The position numbers and the translations under genes are program-made. Below the pieces are notes generated by a model, which saw only the letters and a list, made by a program, of their open reading frames with translations, was not told the DNA's origin and did no database searches. From contig JABELC010000002.1 of NCBI GenBank assembly GCA_028455995.1, positions 1,984,001 through 2,048,000 on the forward strand: a stretch of 64,000 nt of DNA. The letters are read 5' to 3'. Source of the DNA: Scleromitrula shiraiana (lineage: Eukaryota; Ascomycota; Leotiomycetes; Helotiales; Sclerotiniaceae). Below are positions 10,804 to 23,437 of this stretch, in pieces (the first letter of the stretch is position 1; each line of letters starts with the position of its first letter).

Positions 10804-13437
10804 ATGTATGGAAACCGACAACGAAGTATTGCGCGCAAGAGAAATAAGGGTTCTCCTTGCACTTTGTCTAGATGTCGGAAATATCGCAATCACAAGACCA
10901 GCTTAGACTGTAAATGTCATATTGAACGGCTCGTACAAGCCTACAGACTTGCCAAGTTCCCCAAAGATATCAGATCAAGCTTCTTTTATTCGGTTGATCA
11001 TCCCATTAGTTTCCATCAGTTGGCAAGAAAGTCAAGATGGTTTAATCCAGGAGCATGTAGCAAGCCCAAGCGATCTATCAGGGTTCCTCTAACATATTCA
11101 GTCATCACTACGAGGTCCCACATCAGGTCGTTCTACGATAAATTGTCTCTATCATCACATCTCAAATCGATACGACTGTTACAAATTGAGGCAGCAACTG
11201 ACAATGCCAAGAAGATCTGTGGGAAGATTTGTGTAGTCGATCTGGATAATGCTCCAGTGTTTGCAGCGTTATCATATGTATGGGGCACATATTCTGTTCC
11301 TCGAGACTCAATCTCATGCGGAGACATCTCTCTAGAAGTTACTTCGAATTGTTGGTCAGCATTGTGGCATTTAAGAAAGATGTTAGGGTCTTTCTTTATA
11401 TGGGTCGATTCAATATGCATTGATCAAGACAATGACATAGAAAAAGCAAACCAGATCCCATTGATGGGCCAAATTTACGCCACTGCAGATCCAACATATA
11501 TCTGGCTTGGTGAGAGCACGACGTCCTCTGATAGAACCATGGACCACCTTAAAGTGGCTGGTTTCCAGGAGATGCTTGTACCGATTAGTTGCACAAAGTA
11601 TACCGTGCCGCCCCCAAAGAGTACTCAAACCAAAGTCTCGTGGAAAGCCCTACTTGCTACTGCTATCGATCAATATACGTGAGTTAACATACATTGACAT
11701 ATTTCTTGATGCTCAAAATTCTCACTAACAAATAACAGTAGATCCACTAGTGCGGCATCAAAAATCGAGTTAGCTATTGAGCGCTCCATTGCCAGCGGAA
11801 AGGTCTTGAGTTATATCTCATATGACGATATAATAGACTTTACCAGCAGAAATTGGATTAATAGAGTTTGGACACTTCAGGAAGCTGTACTCGCAACCAA
11901 TCCAATGATTGTTTGTGGTACAAATACATTGCCTTGGCGTCATTTTCTGTACAGCATTACATATATCACACATTCTCGGCAGGTCCTAGGTAGTCCTTTT
12001 ACCAACCAAATTTCGAATGATGCCTGTATCAAATGGCGTAGTCTAGTAGAGCTCTGGCTACTGATTCATCATAAATCTTCAGATGAACATTCATCTCGTC
12101 AATGTCTTGAATCAGGGAGGAATATAGGCCATGGTTACTATTTGGAAGAGTATGTGCAATATATTGATGGAATCTTTGCACAGTACAAACGGTTCCAGAG
12201 AATACTCTTCGTGGCTGGCTGGTTGGGCATTTATGGGGTTATATGTCTGTTCATATGTTCGTGGTATTCTTTCTGCACAGATGGATGTCGTCTAACACTT
12301 CTGGTATTTTGTCTTGCCGCTGCGTACATACTATCTACTACCTCTTTGACAGTTCGACCATACGTGGCGCCAGAGCGTTTGAAAATGGTTGGGTTTGGGG
12401 AAGCACTTTTATTAGATATGTTACTGAGAGAGACCAAAGATCCTCGTGACAAATCATTCGGTATGCACGCAATCTTTCGAGAATTGGGAGTAGCGTTACG
12501 ATCACCGGATTATTCTTTGATGAAGTGGGACATATATAAAGATCTCTCCATCGGTTTGCTCGAGTGGGGTATCTCAGTCAATGTTCTCCTATGTGCTGCC
12601 GATTATGACAATAAACATACTCCTTCATGGGTTCCAAATTGGGATATTAAATGGTCGGATACATGGCTAGAGAAAAGTATCTTTTCTGAGCACACAACTT
12701 CTCATGCAACTTCATCACAATCCTTTCATGGTCGTTCGACACTTTTTCCGCCTATTATCTTACATGGAGGCAATGAATTGAAATTACGTATTCGACGAGT
12801 CAGCAAGGTCAGTTGGCATTGTCCTCCTTTTCAGAAAACATCCTATGAGGATGATATGCGCAATGTTTTCAAATTCATGCTTGAAGTACTAAATACCAAC
12901 AAGCATGAATTGAAGTACAAAAAAGACATATTTTACGAGCATTCAATATTCCGGAAGACTGCGAGACACTGGAAATATGCACTCCCAAAAACCATAACAC
13001 GAATTAACTCGTTCGAACCTGTAGCTAGAACTGGATATGCAAATCTGAATAATAGGAACGAGTGGTCTAACACCTTATGGTGTGCACCTTATCTATCCCC
13101 AAATGATATATTCACCAGATTTCAGGAAGAGATGGGTTCAAATCCTCCATTTAAGAAACTGGGAACATATCCCGATTGCATCACTTGGTGCAATGATATG
13201 GCCAATAAAAGAAGGACTCTTCTTGTTACGAATAGCGGATTGATGGGCAATGGACCCGTTGATGTGATGAACGGGGATGATATTGTTCTCATTCCTGGAG
13301 TGAAAATGCCTCTTATCTTACGTAAGATAGGCGAAAATCATAGATTGATTGGATTTGCGGATGTGGAAGGGATGATGAAAGGTCAGCTTTGGTCTGGTTT
13401 CGACAGCAATGGGCTGGAGGAGGTAACAATTATCTGA
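10804..13437 (+). CDS. HET-domain (heterokaryon incompatibility-like) protein with two membrane segments
   Basis: Two exons, 10804-11678 and 11739-13437, joined by a 60-nt intron (donor GTGAGT, acceptor AACAG), give 857 residues. The HET domain is complete: VFAALSYVWG, then FFIWVDSICIDQDN, KANQIPLMGQIYATA and YIWLGE in exon 1, and NWINRVWTLQEAVLA early in exon 2. Two hydrophobic stretches follow (about residues 447-468 and 475-492), then KDPRDKSFGMHAIF, TPSWVPNWD and the usual C-terminal region GDDIVLIPGVKMP and HRLIGFADVEGMM. HET proteins act in nonself recognition and in NLR-linked cell death; most family members are uncharacterised. No NLR or partner gene lies beside it. The first ATG (10804) is used; about 130 basic, serine-rich residues precede the domain. 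Tandem membrane helices between HET core and C-terminus are less common. Confidence 0.87.
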
Positions 13438-14026
13438 ATAATTCAATTTAAAGTTCCTGGAGACTCTGGCGTTGTAGAAAAATGACCTCTATATGCCAAA
13501 CACCTGAGATATCTTCGTGAACATCCTGAATAGAAAGTCTCCAAACAGCCCGAAAATGTTTGCATCTCTAACTCCAAGGTTATCGTTGAATAAGATATCC
13601 AAATGGTGTATCTCAAAGCGAAGAAACTCACGGCAATTGAAAAACATGATGAAGTTTAGAAGTCTCGATGACCCAAGCCGGAGAACATTTAAAAAGGTTG
13701 AGATGCGCTAATCCAATATTCTAGTACCACAAATTCAGGGGTACGGGATTTTGTGCTGGGGCAAGATTGGGGTTACAATGGACCTGCATGCCTGTAACTC
13801 TCTTATCACAAAAATGGAAACCCGTTGAATATTCACAGCCAATTGAATTTCATGCTGTAGTTGAAACCCAGTTCTTAGTAAAACCGCTATACAAATTTAG
13901 TGAATTAGTCACCATGGTGGAGACTTTTTAGTGATCTCACAACTCGCGATCAACCTTTTCCCATATCATCTTTTCCTATTTGTGTAGCGAAACACAACAT
14001 TTGCATTTGAACATGTCACGACAGCC
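13438..14026. other. Intergenic region between two plus-strand genes
   Basis: 589 bp holding the HET 3' UTR and the promoter of the DUF3431-type gene. The short open frames at 13443-13711 overlap on both strands and carry no motif. No repeat or structured element was noticed. Confidence 0.5.
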
Positions 14027-16535
14027 ATGGAGGAACGAGAAATGGATGAATTAGATGATGTTGATGGTCATCGGTTGAGAAGAGATGAGGAAAGTGCCAT
14101 TGAGGAACTTCCGGTTCAACCGGTCAATAGGAAATGGAGACGAAAATGGAAAACGATAAATTCTTGGTATGTTTTATATTGGTGGATTTGTCAAGATTTC
14201 ATCTGATTAGTATAACTGATCTCAATATATAGGATCTGGATAGTTTTTAGTATTTTTTCTATTATTACTACAAGAAGAGTGTTGACAACTGGTTTTCGTA
14301 TGTTTTTGTGTCCTTATGTATTGGATTTGCTGATGCTGACCGTTACGATTGTAGCATATCGTAAGTTTGATATCGAAAAAATTTAGAAACACAATTTTAT
14401 CAACAGTTCAATTCCATATCTAATTTCTATTCAGCAATATGTTTTATTGTTCTCCTGCAGTTCATGGCCTATCTTGGGCTGGGTATTTTCGCAGTAATCG
14501 CCAGTTTCATAGATTATTTTACGAGTATCCCAGATCCTAATCCAAATCGAGGACCATCATTTTGTCAAACTCTTTTCATTCTTGTTAGATATTGCTTTAC
14601 AGTTTTGATTTCTATGACAGCATTGATATACAATGTGGAAGGGATCATGCTCTATCACAATCTTGCTGTTCTCTCTACATTGTTGGTATGCAGGATGTTC
14701 CCTCTTTATAACCGTTTGCGTTCTAACACCGATAGATTCTTACATATGCATTTGATGCTTTACTTTTCAGTTTAGCATACGATTTGAGATTGCTTCCCAG
14801 GGATGAAGGATTCAATAGAAGTATCTCAATATGGGCTCTAAGTGTCTGCTTCTTGACTTCTACCGTAGTCTATAATGATTATAGACTAAATATAGAAGGA
14901 TTTTTGTTTATTTTAATTGGCATGTTTCTCATTAGTCTTGCCAGATTGATCGGTGCCATTGGATACCAATCACCAGCATCCAAAAATCCATCCTATGGGG
15001 GTTCCTTATATTTTATGCTTTGGGGAGGATTACCTCCCTGTTTATTGATTACAATTTATGCTGCGTACAAGTATGAAGACTATGAGCAGGCATTTTTTAT
15101 CCTGCGAAAGTGGGAATTTTGGACTTTCATAGGCAATTTGGCCCCTGGAGCATTGACGCATATCCTTTGGAATACCCCTCTACGTTCTACGTTAGCTCTT
15201 TCTACTAGGGAAGGGTCCCCTTACATAGGGACTGATGAAAGCGCGCCTGATGCTATTGACGCAACACTTCATCTCTCTCTCGGACTCATGCTCATGAGTA
15301 CACTTGTGGAAGAGAACAAATTGGATGGATTTCAAGTCTTTGCATTCATACTCATATATACTGTTAGTATGGGCCCAAAAGAAATCAGTCTGTATTTTCC
15401 GCGATTTGTAAATTTTGTATATATGGTACGACGAAAGTCCGGAGTGCCGGAACGAAAGCTATATTCTATTTGGCACAAACCATTATTACTTTGGGGCACA
15501 ACACTTTTCTTTACAATCATGAGTTCTATTGGGATACTATATTGGATAAATACTGTCTCGATAAATCATGATTCAAAATATTGGAAAGGACCAACGACAC
15601 CATTCATTGATGCCAGCTATAGAGCTCCAACCAAGAGTAGACTGGAAATTGTCATTGCTCATTCTGCTGGAGAACCTATAGATTCCATCAACGAGGTTAT
15701 TCTTGGAATTTTTGGATCGCAACCTGCTGTTGACGCTCATCAACCTCGAGTATTAATTTACACCAAACAACCAAATACTGAAGATTCGACGGCAGATATA
15801 GTCGAACAAATACGAGATGTAGTTGGTATGAATCGTGTTATCCATCCATTGCCTAATATCGGAGGTGTAACAAGCACTTTCATAACCCATATCCTCGCAA
15901 ACTGGGAAGGATTACCCACTCAAACTTTATTCCTTACTACGTCACCCTCCACGATTCACAATTTTGATCTAATCAAAACTCGTCTTCACGATTATCTTGA
16001 TCCTACAGCTCAACCTTCTGCTGCTGAAAATATGTATACAATTACTGGCTTCCTGAATCTAGGACAATTTTCCACTTGTGATTGTCGTTCTTGTTACGAT
16101 TCTCACGGTTGGAATGATACTTTTCATCTTATTCCATCCATGTGGGCTTATTCCCGTCCCGTCGAAAAGGGACAAGCACATCATCAATGTCAAAACGTTC
16201 TCCTCACATACGGAAACAACTTCATTGCCTCTGCAGCTCGCATTAGAGGGGTAGATAAAGATATATGGGATACACTAGGTGATGCATTGTCAAATCCAAG
16301 TCTTAGCAGAGGTTGGGCACATGATCGGATTCGTATTGGAGGGAAGGATAGAGAAATGTATGGGGAGAAGGATAGTTTGGAGAAACCTTTTTTGGGGTAT
16401 ACGATGGAGAGGTTATGGGGGATTTTACTTTCATGTTCCACACAAGAGATTGCGTGGAATTGCCCTAATCTGTGGAGGGGGTGGCGAAATGGTGGGGGAA
16501 AAGGAGATTGTGCTTGTCGCGACTCATCGCCATGA
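14027..16535 (+). CDS. Multi-pass membrane protein with DUF3431-like C-terminal domain
   Basis: Five exons inferred: 14027-14166, 14233-14297, 14355-14360, 14435-14685 and 14736-16535, all phases fitting, 753 residues. The N-terminal half is hydrophobic with about ten membrane segments. Its beginning, TTGFPYPICFIVLLQ, resembles the first helices of triose-phosphate/drug-metabolite transporters, including the F-x-Y-P pattern. From about residue 515 the C-terminal part has the DUF3431 outline: RLEIVIAHSAGEP, VLIYTKQP, HPLPNIGG, STFITHILANWEGLP, TLFLTTSPSTIHN and the LNLGQFSTCDCRSC region, then a long segment ending in a Cys-rich tail. The DUF3431 fold is thought to be glycosyltransferase-like; activity is unproven. 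Function is unknown, and a role in sugar or glycan handling is inference only. The ATG at 14027 is chosen because the earlier ATG frame stops at once. Confidence 0.75.
14355..14360 (+). other. Candidate 6-nt microexon (CATATC)
   Basis: CATATC lies between a perfect acceptor (GATTGTAG) and a strong donor (GTAAGTTT). Including it joins TTT-C to CA-TAT-C to CA-ATA, giving F-P-Y-P-I. That fits the F-x-Y-P pattern seen at this position in transporter-like relatives. Skipping it keeps the frame and gives F-P-I, so both forms would be translated. Confidence 0.65.
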
Positions 16536-17054
16536 TGTGGTATTATTCAGGATATTATGAGTGGTAACTGATTCTTCTGGCGTTGGATAAAAAAACGTAT
16601 GATGATGGATATTCTATTTCATGGCAATTGTGTGGTTAGTATCATGAGGAGGACAGTTGAGGCGAAGGTACAAAATCGATATCACCAGGTTAATACTTCG
16701 AAATTGTAGATTTTAATTTCATATAAAATACTTGACTGGTAACCAATAAATAATTATTCTCCCTTTAATGAAACTATTTTATCTATGATCGAATAGAAAT
16801 GGATATCACAGAATACGAATATCTTTGGCTTACATAATACATTTATTTTCTCATCTAGCGATGAACCGAGGCTCAGTCCAAATAGCAACTCAGGAAAACA
16901 TCTCCACGGTCACTTCATATAAAGCTAAAACACGACTCTTTCGTCAATAATTCAGGGCAAAGAAAGCAGATGCAAGCATCCTTCAATCCCTGAACTGGGC
17001 CGATGAGCTCTATTCTACATTTTCGTTTGATCCCGAGCCCATAATAAGACAAAC
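16536..17054. other. Intergenic region
   Basis: 519 bp: 3' region of the DUF3431-type gene and promoter of the following oxygenase gene. AT-rich, with AATAAATAATTATT near 16744 that could serve in polyadenylation. No gene seen. Confidence 0.5.
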
Positions 17055-18154
17055 ATGGCAACCAACTTCTCATCAATCCCAATCTTAGATCTCAATCTAG
17101 CCAATGATCCAAAAACTAAACCTGAACTTCTCAAAGATCTTCGACATATTCTATTGGATATTGGATTTCTGTATGTAAAAAATCATGGAGTTCATGACAC
17201 TATCATCAACGCACTCGTGGAATCATTACCGGATTTATTCGGCATTTCCACGGAAGAAAAGAACGCCATCGCACTGGAGAACTCACCACATTTCTTAGGT
17301 TATAGCGGATTGGGAGCAGAAAAGACAGCACAAGTGGCTGATCAACGGGAGCAGTTTGAGTTTGCCACGGAATTACCGTTACAATGGACTGAAGGTGATC
17401 CATTGTACAAGAGATTACTTGGGCCTAATCAGGTGAATAATGCGAACATGTAGTTTTTGTGAAGAATCTAATCTCAAAAAAGTGGCCTACTTCTATACCA
17501 TATATTCGACAAATTATTGAGAACTATATTCAGTCACTCTTCGAACTTTCTACCCGGTTTTTGACACTAGTAGCAGAAGCTTTAGATATCTCCCCTGAAG
17601 CACTCCACTCATTTGTTTCATCACAACACCGCTTGAAGATTGTCCACTACAGTCCCATCACCGATCCTAAAAATTACCAAGGTGTCGGACCCCACAAAGA
17701 TTCATCCGGATGGTGGACGTTTCTTCTCCAAGCCTCCCCACCCCACATTCATGGTTTACAAGCCATGAATCGCTCAGGATCTTGGATCGATGTTCCAAAC
17801 ATACCAGGGACGTTCGTCGTTAACATTGGTCAAGCATTTGAAGTTGCGACTAATGGACTATGTCCAGCTACCACACATAGAGTATTGTCTAGCGAGTACG
17901 ATAGATATAGTATACCCTTTTTCCAAGGTGTGCGAGGAGATGCGAGGAAGAAGGATTTTGAGGCTCTCTGGCCAAAATTGGAAGGAAAAGGGACGAAAGA
18001 ATCGGAGGAAAGTCGAAGTATCGATTCACCGTTTTTGAGTGGGAGGTATGATACCTGGGGTGAATCGCAACTAAGGACTAAAGTTCGAAGCCATAGGGAA
18101 GCTGGAAAGAAATTTTATGGTGAGGTATATGAGAAGTATATCAATGACGGTTAA
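17055..18154 (+). CDS. Isopenicillin-N-synthase-like 2OG-Fe(II) oxygenase
   Basis: Cytosolic non-haem iron oxygenase of the DIOX-N/2OG-FeII family. Two exons, 17055-17432 and 17483-18154, with a 50-nt intron (GTGAAT to AAAAAG, branch-like AATCTAATC), give 349 residues, the usual size. The N-terminal DIOX-N region contains IPILDLNLA and DIGFLYVKNHGV. The catalytic core shows GPHKDSSGWWTFLLQ (iron ligands His197 and Asp199), ATTHRVLS (third ligand His258) and RYSIPFF (Arg267-x-Ser269, which binds the 2-oxoglutarate carboxylate). All catalytic residues are present. Relatives act in secondary metabolism, gibberellin-like steps or thymine-type oxidation; the substrate here is unknown. No biosynthetic core gene lies next to it, so membership of a cluster is not supported. 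Confidence 0.88.
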
Positions 18155-20915
18155 TTAGTTGCCAAATGAGATGTTTTGTTGTCAATCTGCTTCCAGCCTT
18201 CCACGTTCAGAAATAACCCCATCGTTTTATTTTTTTCCAAAGATACTCATGTTGCTGCTGTCGGAATCTCAAGAATACGAAATTTCGGCCGCCATATCTC
18301 GTCACTTATCGAAGTTCTTTTACGACAAAGATCTCAGCCAGCGGATATTATTCATATGGATATTATGAACTCAGAGTTGCAGTTCCCCATAGCCTAGAGA
18401 ATTATGCGACTGCTGCGAACATGATGCCGACTCCGAACTCCGCATTCAAACTCGACAGAGCAGAATTGGAACGTACTTTCAGGAAATTTTATACCAGACC
18501 CTCAAATTAGTTCCATATTACCGATAGAGGCTACTCCCAATCGAAATACATACTACTAGTTTAGTAGCAGACATCTCGTTCTTCTATTATTTATAGGACC
18601 TTTATTCGTTAATAAATTTTCTTTGAATTCCCTAGAACTTCCAAAATCGATACTTCGATGTGTTCTGATAGATTCTTCCTGCTGTTTCTAAAAAATTGTA
18701 CTGAACCAGTTTTTAGACCGTTTGTCCTCAAGAGAAAAGATGCATGGCATTAATACTTCTGTAGTCATTGTCAATAATGTTTACATCGCTTAATGTTTTC
18801 TCAACAAACCATGTCTTCAAAATCTCCTAGAAATATACATCGCCGAAGCCTTTACCACATGGTACTTTTGATCATCCTCTTACTTGAAGTGAAGTGAAGG
18901 TATATGTGTTAGAGTAGGTCACAGTATATCACTTCAACTTTCAACCTTCCAGGCTATCTCGATGTTCTGGGTTTGGTTCTTGAAGATTGAACCCAACATC
19001 ACACCCAGAAGTGTTTTTATACTACTCTAGATGATACCCACCAGTTAGTGGCTCTACCCTTCTCCATGTATCTGTTGATTCACTATCATGACTACTGATT
19101 ATTCACCAACATACATGCACTCAATTTCCTCTTCGGACTGTCCCGATCATTCTTGTAGTGACATATAAATACTTCAGTCCTTGCCACCTGTGGAAACTAT
19201 AACAAACTCGGAAGAAAGTGTACGCTAATCACAAAATGCATATTTAGAAGACTGAGATACATCGAGATACTAAAGCGCGCAGATGTCAAAGTTATAGATT
19301 AGACTTGTAGTAGTTGTATTAATTTCTAATCAACCATTCAACTTGCCCTTCTTTTATTGCCGTCATCAAATTCAAGTTATCGTTATCAAAGCCGTGCTGT
19401 TTTTCATTTATCACGATGGATTTAAGTTCTGGTTATCAACGGCTTGCATGAATATCATTATTATCATTCATTGTAAAACCACTTAGCTGGATATAATTAA
19501 CCACTGATCGATTGAGTTCTAAATTCAATCTCCATCCTCGATTGTAACTTCAGCACAGTCTCTGCTGCATCTCCCAGCAAACATCTTTAAGATTTCTCTC
19601 AGATTTTTACCGGGATCTTTACCTCCACTTCCCAGCTATGTATCCTCACAGATCTGAAAGCTTCTCAACCCTCATATTTATGCAATAGATTGACTATCCA
19701 CACTATCACCCCCCCTGGCCTCTTTCTCTGTCGGATTCGCAAAAACTCACTATCAAACACCTTCACCTTGAATATGGACTTGTAAGTATATAAGTATGGA
19801 TTATCTTGCTGAATTATTAAATCTGAAAAACAAAGGAAAGATTTAAAAAAAAGCAAGAGTGTGATGTATCTAGCTATCCTAGGTATCAATAGAATTTGTC
19901 ATGTATGTGTAAGTTAGATCAGTGTAGATGTGGGGAGCTATAGATATTTATACTTCAACTTCAACTTCAACTGCATGAAGAAATTCGAAATCCGAAATCC
20001 TCTATTCGAAATTCACCATAACGACCTCAGACTACATAAAATCTACAACATTGATAGCAAAGTACATAGATTGTTCATTTGAACGTATCTACATACAAAC
20101 TAAGCGAGTAGTAAATATGTATAAAAGCACGCCCGAACAACTCATGTTGATTCTAACCCAGAGGAATTTTCTAAAACAAGAGAAAATCTCGGCATAATGT
20201 ATACATCAGGACAAGTTGTTTAAGACGATTTCATAAGATTCTTGATTGAAAATTTCTATATCTACTATTGTTAATCCATTATTTTTCTTATAGTTGTTTT
20301 AAGGCTATGGCGTATATTTGGGACAATTCGCGATATAACAATTCCTTAATCCATTTTCTATTTTCTATTTTCTATTTTCTATTTTCTATTTTCTATTTTC
20401 TATTTTCTATTTTCTATTTTCTATTTTGTTATGTCGCAAATTGTCAGAATTGGCCCGCCTTATCACTAAGAGTATCTTGTCTTCAATTCACAAAAAACCC
20501 ACAGTCAATCAATATTTAATACGAGAAAGGAGATAAAGAAGTTTTAAACAATCATAGTATTTCTAGCATATCTTCATTCGATAAATCTAGCCTATAATAC
20601 TAATTCCAATGGATCTAGAACCAAAACTCCAACAACGAAGTAGCAGACACATCCACCCATATAACCAAAAGATTGCTTTCCCTTCCCTATCCATCCATTC
20701 CGAGCATGTCTTGCCCTTTTCCCAGCCTACTGTAATGTAATTGGTAGATACTTTACTCCTTCCGAGAACGCCGATGCCTCCACCTCAACCAAATACATAT
20801 AGCCGGACAAAATTTACCTCGCTTCCTTCTCTCCCTAAGAATACGATCTTCCCATACAATGCGACGGGTAAGAACTACATCTAGCCACAGCCGCCCCCGC
20901 CCCCGAATTAAGGAT
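18155..20915. other. 2.8-kb intergenic region
   Basis: No supported gene. Small frames just after 18155 overlap the 3' end of the oxygenase and lack motifs. Repeated CTTCAACTTCAACTTCAACT sits near 19951-19971 and a 7-bp microsatellite at 20353-20427. The right end is the 3' UTR of the minus-strand MBF-type gene. Confidence 0.5.
20353..20427. repeat. Perfect heptanucleotide microsatellite (ATTTTCT)n
   Basis: A 7-bp unit repeats about 10.7 times with no interruption over 75 bp. It lies about 490 bp beyond the stop codon of the MBF-type gene. The open frame through it is a product of the repeat, not a gene. Perfect copies suggest recent or active slippage. Confidence 0.95.
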
Positions 20916-23196
20916 TTACAAATCATCCAATTCAATTCGTTCGCCCTCCCTCCCATTTTGATCTTCCTCCAGCTGTTCAATCAAGTTATCCAAATTCTCA
21001 TCACTCATACCCAGTTCGGCATCCACGCCACCAATTCCCACACCACCGAAATCCATCTCCGCCCCAATCGAACTCATAATCAACCTCTTATAAGTTTCAC
21101 CTTCCTCGGTAGCCCCCGCTCTACTCAACGCGCTGAGATATTCTCCCGCCAGGGCTCTCCTCCTAACCATCTGTTCGTTTAATTGTCGAGCCAACTCAAT
21201 CCTCGTCATGATATCACCATCGCCATTCTCATCCCCGGTTCCATTAACACCATTACCACCACCATTAATCTTCCCCAGTTCATTGTGTTCCCTCGTGAAA
21301 AGGAAAAGTCTCTGTTGTTGCTCTACGAGCGAAGCTACTCTTCTTTGAAGCATATCTAATCGCGACTTGGCTGCCACCACCATGTCCTCATCTTCTTCAG
21401 TATCCGCCAACCTCTTAGCTTGCATACGCACAGCTGTGAGTTCCATATGTACACCGTTCAAAATACGATTTGAATCCGCCTCGGCATTTTCTTTTTCCGC
21501 GAGTTCTTCATCGAAGGAACATGCTAGCGCATTCAGTCGTTCTAGTAAAAGAGGCTCCGCAGAATTTTTGACGGATTGAGCGGCTTCTGATATGTGGGCT
21601 ACTCCCCGATGGGAAGTCTCGTGTTCAAGTGCATCGTGGTAAGATATATACCTATTAGAATCCGGAGCGAATGGCGATGAGGATGCTTGGTGATGTCGCT
21701 CAGTTCTTCGTTGTTCGTTAAGCTCATGAATAAGTTCTTCTGCTGTTATACCTTCAGCATTCATGATGTCCGTTGATGCACCTCGCCCCATTAAAGCTCT
21801 AACACATTTGCGTGCTTTATTTTTGGCAGCAATGTGAACAGCTGTATTGCCATTCACATCTTGGGCATCCAAGATTTGTTGAACATCGTCCGGGTCAAAC
21901 AATTCGTTAATTTTCTCCAAGAGCACGTCTAGATAATAACGGGCAGGATGGTGCTTTTGTCGACTGATAGTTGTAGCTGCTGCGTGATGTAAAACAGTAG
22001 CACCACATGCATCAACTTCATGAACAGTGCTAATTAATTCCTTAACGACTACTGGAAAAGTCTGTTTATCCAAGCAATTTGTAAAGAGGACAGATCGCAT
22101 AAGAGGGGTTTCTTGACGGCTATTTCTAGCGACTAGACTCGCTCCAAATCTTTTGAGTTGTTTCATAACTTCAATATCACCTATTGCTGAAGCCCAATGT
22201 AATCCAGTATGGCCATCTGTATCAATAACAAAATCAGGCTGGAAATTTATTGGTGGCTCTGGTTTTCTATCCAGACTCATATCTGTAGGGGGTGCCATAA
22301 AGTAATCAAGTAATTCATCAGCCCACATAACATGAGCTTGTTGTAAAACATCTTCAGGCTCTTCTCGATGGAACTCTTCCCTCTCACCATTTCGTTTCCG
22401 TTTTCGATGCCCCGTAGGAGGTTGTGACATATCGTATCTATCATCTTCAGCCATGTATGAAGCCGAAGCAACCGTAATATCATCCGCAACACTTTCGTCG
22501 TCGTTCAGTTGAGAGCTGATGTTATCATAATTCTCTTCGATATGACGGGCTGGAGGAGGCACTGGTTCTATTTTGTAAGCACTATTTTCAACTAGAACAG
22601 AATATAAACCCACTCGTTGTCCATTTTGGAACTGCAGGTTTCTTCGGGGCCTTTGGTTTGTTCGTTGCATGTTTTGGTGCCGGAGGGGGGCTGACTTCTC
22701 CAGGAGTATATTCAAAGACGGTGCGCAGTTTCTCATATACATTGTTTCTTTGTGCCAAAGCTTGACCTTTCTCAAGCGGGACCCAAGTTCCTAAGAGGTG
22801 TTATTTATGAATGATTTCTACCTCCTAGACATATGCGCACCTTGATATTTCCCATATCCACCTTGAATCTTTTCATGTTCTTCCTTTTGAACCTCTCTTT
22901 CAAGAATTCTTGTCCTAGCAGGTTTATCGAATCCAGCAGCTTTTAAAATATGTGTCGCATTAATCCAATCATCATGTCGACGTCGCATTACTAAGTGATA
23001 GTCAGTACGGTATCAGCAAAATAGGTTGGGAAGTAAAGACTAACCATGTTCTTTCAGACCTTCACCGAACAAATATTCATACACAGGAACCTAATCGAAT
23101 GTCAACCAAACATGCACCAGGGGAAACAAATAACCAAAGACATACATTACTATAAGTGGCAGAGTAGACCCCGGGTCCAGCAGATTTAGTAACCAT
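20916..23196 (-). CDS. MBF/SBF-type APSES (KilA-N) transcription factor with ankyrin repeats
   Basis: Sequence-specific DNA-binding subunit of the G1/S regulator MBF (Mbp1/Swi4/Res family). Five exons inferred: 23196-23146, 23090-23045, 22990-22841, 22790-22614 and 22567-20916, phases consistent, 691 residues. The DNA-binding domain fills residues 10-115: GVYSATYSNVPVYEY, then MRRRHDDWINATHILKAAGF, KPARTRILEREVQ and GGYGKYQGTWVPLEKG. A polar linker contains the basic patch HRKRKRNGE. Ankyrin repeats follow: DTDGHTGLHWASAIGDIEVM, QETPLMRSV, CGATVLHHAA and DVNGNTAVHIAAKN. The C-terminus is a long coiled-coil region with an acidic end (ERIELDDL), as in Res/Swi6 partners that dimerise there. The large last exon opens far upstream in another frame; a 46-nt intron (22613-22568) restores the N-terminal frame. 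Three ACGCG cores lie upstream, the site this family binds. Confidence 0.92.
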
Positions 23197-23437
23197 CTTA
23201 GTTATTTCCCAATGGGGGTTGCCCAATGGAGGGGTCTTCCTTAAGGATATGATAGATAATCGGCTAATGCCGGAATGATTAATGGACTTTTTAGGTTGAA
23301 CGTAAGAAAATGAATTGTGCAGAAAGCCTTTAAGCTAGTTTCAAATTGTTATATGACATTCGGCATCCACGATTTAGGTAGCGAAAGTTGTGCGCAAATT
23401 GAGGTTTGAGGACTTGATATGAATGAATGTCAGGAAG

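Noticed and set aside
17433..17482. Apparent early stop in the isopenicillin-N-synthase-like gene
   Set aside because: A 50-nt intron with a proper donor and branch site removes it and joins the two halves in frame, so the gene is intact.
22568..22775. The N-terminal part of the long minus-strand frame beginning MRKVKLWHK
   Set aside because: It is the wrong frame of exon 4 plus an intron. The APSES domain continues in another frame (VPLEKGQALAQ) and joins after a 46-nt intron.
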